Source of the DNA: a virus
Direction: 5' to 3' (one strand)
Virus record (IMG/VR): IMGVR_UViG_3300018476_000014
Span: 1-64,000 of that record
DNA: 64,000 nucleotides
Under the pieces are notes generated by a model. It was not told where the DNA came from. It did no database searches and worked only from the letters and a program-made list of their open reading frames with translations. This document shows, piece by piece, positions 58,472 through 64,000 of this stretch. Numbering within the stretch: position 1 is the stretch's first letter; every line of letters begins with the position of its first letter. The position numbers and the translations under genes were made by a program.

Positions 58472-61346
58472 GCAGCGGTGTCATGTCGTAGCACTCGGAG
58501 CGGCCTGACCCGACGGTGGTCAGCCCATCCAGCATTGCCACGCCAGCCCCGATCGCTCCCTTACCCTGGCTGACCAGATAATACTTACCGAGCATCTTGC
58601 GCACCTGCTCAGGCTGGTGCCGGCGCTTCCTGAGCCAGTGATTGAACTGCTTGCAGCGCACCCGGATACGTTTGTCCTTCTGCCCGACCTGCATCCACAC
58701 ATCCTGCAGGCGGGAGAGGTCGGTATCGATCAGCTCGACCGGGCTGGGTCTGCCCATGCCGTAGTTGATGCGATCTGTCATGATGAGGTTCTTGCCGCGC
58801 AGGTCGTCCATCATGTCCTGAAGGAGCGAGAGCACAGAGTCGGGCGCGGCGAGCGTCGTGTGCTCCTGGCTCTTCAGCGTCGAGCGCTGACGCGACAGCA
58901 TCTCATCGAGCGAGGTTTCCATCTGCTTCACGTTGAACCCGGTTAAACCCATGTGATTACCCACCTGGGCACCGGCCAGCAGCGTCGACATGGTGATGGC
59001 CCAGAAGCGCTCCTTCTGCGAGAACCCATGCCGTTTCATGAGGAGATCGGTCTGCGTGTCGAGGAGCTTCTGGATCGACGCCTTGTTCAAGGAAATGAAC
59101 TGCGCGTACTGGGCACCGGCGACGCCGTAGTTCTGCGTCACGTCACGCAGGAGCTGCCTCGCCTGCCAGTCGCTGAAGGTCAGGGTGTGCGAGGGGACTT
59201 CGATCTCGAACACCCTGAGACCGCCGGCTTCCGTGCCGTCGGTATTGGCATAGACCGTGTCGGCAATGCCGTAGTTGGACGCCACTGCGAACATAGTGGT
59301 GAAGGCGTGCGTCGCCTGCTGGGTGGCGTCGCGGTTGAGCCGCGACTTGCCCTTGCCCTGAGTGACTTGGAAGACCAGGTCGATAACCTTCTCCAGCTGG
59401 TCGGCTGTCCTCAGTTCGTCCCAGTAGATCGGCAGGTTCTTAAGATCGCCGATCTTCTTCATCACCGAGTTCAGCGTGTCGCCAAGCGCGCTCATGCCGG
59501 TGCGCGGGTCACCCCACACGGCCTGTGCAATCATCATCGCTGTCGTTTTACCGACACCGCTGGCCGATGAATATGCGCTGAGCACCACGGAGGATGGCCC
59601 GGCGATCTCGACCAGCGGCGCGGCAAACGCTGATGCCACGAGGATCTCCAGCGCCGGGTTGCCATAGACCAGCTTGGCTGCCTCCTGCCATGGTTTCAGT
59701 TCACCGTGGGCGACGAAGCGTTTGTCGTGGCTGGGACCGTGGAAGCATGGCTGCGAGCCGGTCGGCAGGTAGGTATGTTCATCGTAGGTGAACCCCTTCC
59801 CATCCTTGGTCCAGCCATAGCTGACCGGGGTAACGAGCTTCTTGATCTCCTGCAGTTTCGTCATCCAGGCCACAAGAAAATCCCTCGCGTGTTTGTGGTT
59901 CACCGGCTTGATGTAGACGCCACCCCCTGCGGCCATCGCTTGCGCAGCCGGCACAGGCGTCATGTTGTTGGCGATCGGAGCACTCCCCCAATGCTCGATG
60001 CCGCTGTGTCTGGTCAGAAAAGCCAGCTGCCCCGTCGTCGGGTCGATGCCGGCATCAAGTATCGGATAACCCAGCACGTCTATGGTCTTGGCCGAGCCGT
60101 CCTTTTCCTGGACCACGGTTGTGACATGGTTGTTGATGTCGCGGTAGTAACCGTGCGGCATCAAGGGGTCCTGGCCCTGCGGCGCGGCACCCGGTGCAGC
60201 CGCTGGCTGCGGGCGCACCGCGAAGTTGAACGGCGACTTGTGCTGGGCAAACCACGGGCACTGCGCGCACGCTGAGTGCAGCGGCGAGAAGGAGTCGCAC
60301 TTAGGCCAGCCGATGGCAGGGTTCGCAGCCCGCGCGTTGAGCTTCTCGATCAGCTTCTTCTCGGTGCCGTCATGGGTATAGCGGTGGTCACCCTTGGAGA
60401 GCCGGTGCGCCGAGTCGTGTGGATCATCGGTGAACGAAGCAGCGAGGATCGCCAGGTTCCACAGGGGCTCGGGGTCACCGTCGCCCTCGCGCTCGAGGAT
60501 ATCGGCCAGCGCCGGGCAGCCCTGTGCCAGTCCGTCGAGCGGCACCGGTGGTGCTTCGCCCACGCCCTCGGTGAAGTTCTGGGTGAAGCTCGACTGCGTC
60601 CGGCTCATGCGCACGCCGGCAGTCGGGCCGACATAGGAGCCCAGTGCACTGACTAACTCTTGGTATTGGTAGACCTTGAAGGAGGAGTCTTCGAGCAGCT
60701 TGACGGTGCCGGGCGGCACCGACTTGTGGTTCAGCGTGCCGGGCACGCGAAGGATTCCGGCAGCGTTCACGGTCACCTGCGGATCGAACTTCAGGCCATA
60801 GGCAAGCGCTGCGTCGCGCAGGCCCTTAGCCAAGGGTGTCCACGCATTGACCGGCATCGGCTCGTCGGTGTTCCAGTAGACGTGCAGGCCACCCGATCCG
60901 GAGAGCACCTCCATGGTGGCTTCCGGCAGGCCTACCTTCTCGCAGAAGTCATCGAGCGCAGCGTAGGCATCCTCGGTCGTGCCGTAGGCGCCCGCCTTGC
61001 CGACGTCGATGTCGAGATAGATCGAGCGGAACGAGACGACGTTGGAGATTTGTCTTACGGCACGCGGGTAGCCATCGGCGGAGAACTTATCCAGCGAGGC
61101 CATGCGCTGGGTACCGAGCGCCATGTAGACATTGGCACCGGCGCGTCCGGCACGTGATTCAACCAGCTGGATCAGCTTGTCATAATCTTGCGCGGCGTAG
61201 TTGGCGAACGCGATCCGGCCTTCCTGTGTGGTGAAGGTCCAGGTGACAGATTTCCACAACTGCTGGTGCTCGGTGTCCCACGGATAATTAAGGTTGAGGA
61301 AGATCTCGAGCGCCGGGTTTTGACCTCGTGGCATAGCGGCATCCAT
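58440..61346 (-). CDS. Primase-helicase (AEP primase plus DUF927-like helicase)
   Basis: 968 residues. N-terminal archaeo-eukaryotic primase/PrimPol features: LDID (111-114) catalytic acids, SGSGGLHVYW (149-158), and LRVPGTLNHK. A Cys/His cluster follows (about 349-367, HSACAQCPWF). The C-terminal part has Walker A SASGVGKTT (about 595-603) and LPIYWDELR (about 637-645) as in DUF927-like helicases. Makes primers and unwinds at the phage fork. Contains palindrome site 18 in its coding sequence. Start at the first ATG; the ribosome site is weak. Confidence 0.82.
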   Translation of the reverse strand: MDAAMPRGQNPALEIFLNLNYPWDTEHQQLWKSVTWTFTTQEGRIAFANYAAQDYDKLIQLVESRAGRAGANVYMALGTQRMASLDKFSADGYPRAVRQISNVVSFRSIYLDIDVGKAGAYGTTEDAYAALDDFCEKVGLPEATMEVLSGSGGLHVYWNTDEPMPVNAWTPLAKGLRDAALAYGLKFDPQVTVNAAGILRVPGTLNHKSVPPGTVKLLEDSSFKVYQYQELVSALGSYVGPTAGVRMSRTQSSFTQNFTEGVGEAPPVPLDGLAQGCPALADILEREGDGDPEPLWNLAILAASFTDDPHDSAHRLSKGDHRYTHDGTEKKLIEKLNARAANPAIGWPKCDSFSPLHSACAQCPWFAQHKSPFNFAVRPQPAAAPGAAPQGQDPLMPHGYYRDINNHVTTVVQEKDGSAKTIDVLGYPILDAGIDPTTGQLAFLTRHSGIEHWGSAPIANNMTPVPAAQAMAAGGGVYIKPVNHKHARDFLVAWMTKLQEIKKLVTPVSYGWTKDGKGFTYDEHTYLPTGSQPCFHGPSHDKRFVAHGELKPWQEAAKLVYGNPALEILVASAFAAPLVEIAGPSSVVLSAYSSASGVGKTTAMMIAQAVWGDPRTGMSALGDTLNSVMKKIGDLKNLPIYWDELRTADQLEKVIDLVFQVTQGKGKSRLNRDATQQATHAFTTMFAVASNYGIADTVYANTDGTEAGGLRVFEIEVPSHTLTFSDWQARQLLRDVTQNYGVAGAQYAQFISLNKASIQKLLDTQTDLLMKRHGFSQKERFWAITMSTLLAGAQVGNHMGLTGFNVKQMETSLDEMLSRQRSTLKSQEHTTLAAPDSVLSLLQDMMDDLRGKNLIMTDRINYGMGRPSPVELIDTDLSRLQDVWMQVGQKDKRIRVRCKQFNHWLRKRRHQPEQVRKMLGKYYLVSQGKGAIGAGVAMLDGLTTVGSGRSECYDMTPLPNFHGSSHGV
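58932..58948. promoter_or_regulatory. GTTNAAC-family palindrome, site 18, inside the primase gene
   Basis: gttgaacccggttaaac, both halves perfect. It encodes LTGFN on the minus strand with the rare codon TTA. Confidence 0.6.
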
Positions 61347-61430
61347 GTGACAGAGGGGGCAGCAACTTATGTTAATGGGAGAGGGTCGCGAGGGTAAACC
61401 CCCGCGACTATCTCACTGATACACAACACG

Positions 61431-62765
61431 TTACTGAGGGGTGGGTCTCTTGAACCCCTTCAGGATGTCGTCAAGCTCAGGAACGGCAGCAGTAACAACG
61501 GGTTTGACGTCGTCGCTGTCATCCATTCCATTCGCCGGCTTGGCTTCCTGGACCGGTGGTTCCTCCACCTTGGCCGGTTCAATTTTCGGTGCCTCTTCCT
61601 TGGCTTCCACCTTGGGTTTGGCACGTGCCTTGCGCTCCCTCGTAGCGGGCTGCGGCGGGGTGGCGATCGGTGCTCCCTTCTCCGGTCCCGTCACGTATTC
61701 ACGGCGCACCCGGTGGAAGTATGTTCCCTCCGGCAGCTTGATGGTGTCCGGGTCAAGCTCGGGCATCTGCACGGCGGGCTGCGCCCGCTCGACATACTCA
61801 CCCGTTGCCGTGTCGAACATCTGCCCGTCGGGCAACTCGATCACCGTCGAGGGTACCTCGTGAGGCGCTGCTGCCGAAGCCGGGGAAGTCACTTCCTCAG
61901 CTTCCGGCACGATCACCGCTGCTGCCTGCTCGGGCTGAGCCTGCGGTGCCGTATCGGGCACGATGAGCGGCGCCTCCTGCGGAGCGAAGCCGTGCATCTG
62001 TCCGGTCTGCGCCGGGGCAGGCGTCGCCGCGTTGTCGAAGTCCGGTGCCGCCAGCATGGCTGCGACCTGATCGCTCTCGGCCAGCCCCTCGACCTCCTTG
62101 TATTGCGGGTCGGTCAGTGGCCGCGCGAAGTTGAACAACAGCTTCGGGTAGGCAGCAGTCGGATCAAACGACAGCCGGGTGACACAGGCGTTGGCCATGA
62201 AGCCATGCCGCTCCAGCAGCTGGACATGGTTCTTCAGGTTCTTCAGCGACGACTGAGGAATCCTGAGCATGAGCACCATCGGATCGGGATGACCCAGCTG
62301 GTGCGGCATCATCACCGCCACCCGACGTGCGTCCTGGCATGCCTTGGCTGCCTTGCCGTCCGGCGTGATGCGCGAACCGAAAGCGTTCATGGGACAATTG
62401 GGACAGGTCGGGTTGACCTTGTTGACCACCGACGGGTCTGGCCGGATCGCATCCAGCGACCAGCAGTCCGGCGGGTTCAGGTCGCCCTCGGCGAAGCCCT
62501 TGATGTAGTAGGTCTTCGACAAGAGACGGCTGGCGTTGACCAAGATCACATCGAGGAACGACACCGGCGTGTTGGTTGCCGGGTCGAGGACCGCCTGCGA
62601 CTGGCCGCTCATCCTGAGATGAAAGCGGCTGCCCTTGATCGACAGCAGCGGGAACGCGTCCCGGATGCCGTCGGAGAAGTTACCCGCAAGCGAGGTGCCC
62701 GCCGCCAGCTTCTGCTGGGACGAGGCCGGCGCCTGCGCCTGCGTTAGAGATACCAAGTTGCTCAT
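61431..62765 (-). CDS. Zinc-containing replication accessory/ssDNA-binding-like protein (444 aa)
   Basis: Residues 35-220 hold a folded domain with FPLLSIKGSRFHLRMSG, the zinc site TCPNCPMNAFGS (about 118-130) and KACQDARRVAVMMP. The rest is Ala/Pro/Glu-rich and disordered, ending with DELDDILKGF-like acidic-hydrophobic residues, the layout of single-strand binding proteins. Lies between primase and helicase genes. Role inferred. Confidence 0.6.
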   Translation of the reverse strand: MSNLVSLTQAQAPASSQQKLAAGTSLAGNFSDGIRDAFPLLSIKGSRFHLRMSGQSQAVLDPATNTPVSFLDVILVNASRLLSKTYYIKGFAEGDLNPPDCWSLDAIRPDPSVVNKVNPTCPNCPMNAFGSRITPDGKAAKACQDARRVAVMMPHQLGHPDPMVLMLRIPQSSLKNLKNHVQLLERHGFMANACVTRLSFDPTAAYPKLLFNFARPLTDPQYKEVEGLAESDQVAAMLAAPDFDNAATPAPAQTGQMHGFAPQEAPLIVPDTAPQAQPEQAAAVIVPEAEEVTSPASAAAPHEVPSTVIELPDGQMFDTATGEYVERAQPAVQMPELDPDTIKLPEGTYFHRVRREYVTGPEKGAPIATPPQPATRERKARAKPKVEAKEEAPKIEPAKVEEPPVQEAKPANGMDDSDDVKPVVTAAVPELDDILKGFKRPTPQ

Positions 62766-62766
62766 G

Positions 62767-63168
62767 TCATTTTCCCTTCAGCACGCCCACCTTGTAGAAG
62801 GCAGATCGATTGACCCCCGGCGGCAGCGGTTCACCCCGTGCCACCTTGTCGTTGATGACTGTCTTGTTCGGCTTCCAGTCCGCCAGCTCCCACTCTTCCG
62901 AGCCGATGACGTGGCGGCGGAACTCGGCCCCATCGGCAGTCGTCACACTGGTGTGCAGGATCTTGTAGACAGTGCCTGCCTTGCTCGCGATCGAGTCGGC
63001 ACCGATCTTGTTCAGATAGTCGAGCAGCGTAGCCTCAAGCTGCTGCATCGGCTCTTCATATTCGACACGGCAGAATTGTTTGTACTGTTCTTCCGCCGCC
63101 TTCTTCAGGTTTCTGAGCGCGATGTACTCAGCCACCAGCTCGGTGGGTTTCTTTTCGGTTATGTCCAT
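62767..63168 (-). CDS. Conserved phage protein, Gp157-like (133 aa)
   Basis: N-terminal helices (VAEYIALRNLKKAAEEQYKQ), LLDYLNKIGADSIASKAGTV, then W..NKT and PPGVN motifs near the end. I recognise this arrangement from a widespread early phage family of unknown function. Adjacent to the helicase gene, spaced by one base. Confidence 0.65.
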   Translation of the reverse strand: MDITEKKPTELVAEYIALRNLKKAAEEQYKQFCRVEYEEPMQQLEATLLDYLNKIGADSIASKAGTVYKILHTSVTTADGAEFRRHVIGSEEWELADWKPNKTVINDKVARGEPLPPGVNRSAFYKVGVLKGK

Positions 63169-63169
63169 T

Positions 63170-64000
63170 TCAATTCCCCTTCGTGATGCCAGCGAGGATA
63201 TCCAATATCGAATCCTGCAGGTCGGACTTGGCGTCGAGACGCCGGTAAAGCATTCGCTCGATGGGCGACGCCACCATGCGGATGATCTGCTGCTTGTGGG
63301 CCTGACCGACGCGTCTGATGCGTGCGTTGGCCTGCTCGTAGGTCTCCAGCTTGGTGACCGGTCCGAACCAGATGATCGTGTCTGCTGCCGTCAGCGTGAG
63401 CCCGTGGCTCATCGTCTCCGGGTGGGCGTTGATCACGTGGTACTTGTTGGTGCCCTGGAACGCCGTGAAGATATCGGTGCGCTCCTTCTGCGGCACGTCG
63501 CCGGTGATCTCGGCGTAGTCTATCCCTTCTTTCTTAAGCCGCTCGCTGATCCCCTTGGTTGCCGACTTGAAGGGCGAGAACACCAGCACCTTCCGCTCGT
63601 TGGCGTTGATCAGATCGATCAGCGCGTCGAGGCGGTTCTTGTTGTCCAGTTCGATCAGCTTATCCTCGTCGCCGTAGATCCAGCCGAGTGCTGCCTGCAG
63701 CATCTTAGAGAACAGCACGCCGCCATTCACCGCGGTCACCGAGCCGTCCCTGAACAGCGCTGCCGCGTGCTCCTTCAGCACCAGCAATGCCTGCGCCTGT
63801 CGGGGACCCAGCGCCACCTCGACCTCGCGCTCCACCACGTCCGGCAGCTCGGTGATGTCGTCCAGCTTGTAGCGCACCGCCGGCTGCAGGACCTTGCTCA
63901 CCGTGTCCTTGGCGTCTGTCTTGGCGACCCACTTGAACTGCGACACGTTGAGCATGGTGTCGGCACGGAACTGCACCCACGAGCGGGGCGCTGTCGCTGG
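63170..64000 (-). CDS. SNF2/DEAD-type helicase, C-terminal part (cut by window edge)
   Basis: 276 residues, open at the right edge. Near the start FRADTMLNVSQFKWV and VLQPAVRYKLDDITEL, then helicase C motifs: VLVFSPFKSATKGISERL, NAHPETMSHGLTLTAADTII and ANARIRRVGQAH (motif VI arginines). The ATP-binding N-terminal half is outside the window. Likely functions with the DNA polymerase and primase in replication. Confidence 0.82.
   Translation of the reverse strand, partial: PATAPRSWVQFRADTMLNVSQFKWVAKTDAKDTVSKVLQPAVRYKLDDITELPDVVEREVEVALGPRQAQALLVLKEHAAALFRDGSVTAVNGGVLFSKMLQAALGWIYGDEDKLIELDNKNRLDALIDLINANERKVLVFSPFKSATKGISERLKKEGIDYAEITGDVPQKERTDIFTAFQGTNKYHVINAHPETMSHGLTLTAADTIIWFGPVTKLETYEQANARIRRVGQAHKQQIIRMVASPIERMLYRRLDAKSDLQDSILDILAGITKGN

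Noticed and set aside
1-64000. Integrase, excisionase or CI-like repressor suggesting a temperate phage
   Set aside because: None recognised on either strand; lifestyle left open despite the operator-like palindromes.

Overview
The window is most of a double-stranded DNA tailed bacteriophage genome. It is GC-rich, tightly packed, and has no host genes, rRNA or tRNA. The P22-like coat protein, portal and large terminase, the head-to-tail adaptor and nozzle-like genes without a tape-measure/sheath set, and the very large internal or ejection-type virion proteins suggest a short-tailed (podovirus-like) particle. Gene style and codon use suggest an alphaproteobacterial host, but this is inference. 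No integrase, excisionase or recognisable CI-type repressor is visible.

Layout. 1-19.6 kb is a leftward (minus-strand) block: a family A DNA polymerase cut by the left edge, a ParB-like protein, a DGQHR/DndB-like protein, an exported ClpP-like protein, a beta-helix protein, many small unknown or zinc-binding proteins in ATGA-coupled operons, and a MoxR-type ATPase / VWA-metallopeptidase / DUF3150-like module. One rightward gene (15788-16339) interrupts it. 19.6-19.9 kb is a divergent control region. 19.9-58.5 kb is the rightward late block: ribbon-helix-helix protein, terminase, portal, scaffold, coat, adaptors, a set of tail-fibre genes (three of them tandem paralogues), nozzle-like protein, GNAT-like protein, internal virion proteins of 383, 1396 and 2437 residues, small proteins, GH19 endolysin, holin-like protein and an HNH-like protein. 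One minus-strand gene (22186-22689) is embedded antisense in it. 58.4-64 kb is leftward again: primase-helicase, a zinc-containing replication protein, a Gp157-like small protein, and a helicase cut by the right edge.

Both window edges lie inside leftward replication genes. If the genome is circularly permuted, the two leftward segments are one early/replication unit, giving two opposing transcription units that diverge near 19.6-19.9 kb and converge at 58.44-58.47 kb.

The strongest unexplained signal is regulatory. A palindrome family GTTNAAC-N3-GTTNAAC occurs about 18 times. Most copies lie at gene ends or leaders, three accompany putative leftward promoters, one sits on the coat-gene stop codon, and three lie inside coding sequence written with atypical codons. 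A separate 27-bp palindrome occurs once inside the parB-like gene and once, 26/27 identical, in the late promoter region. A 10-mer GCCTATCARC occurs ten times in the leftward block, always in the same orientation. The ParB-like protein and the ribbon-helix-helix protein are the obvious candidate binders.
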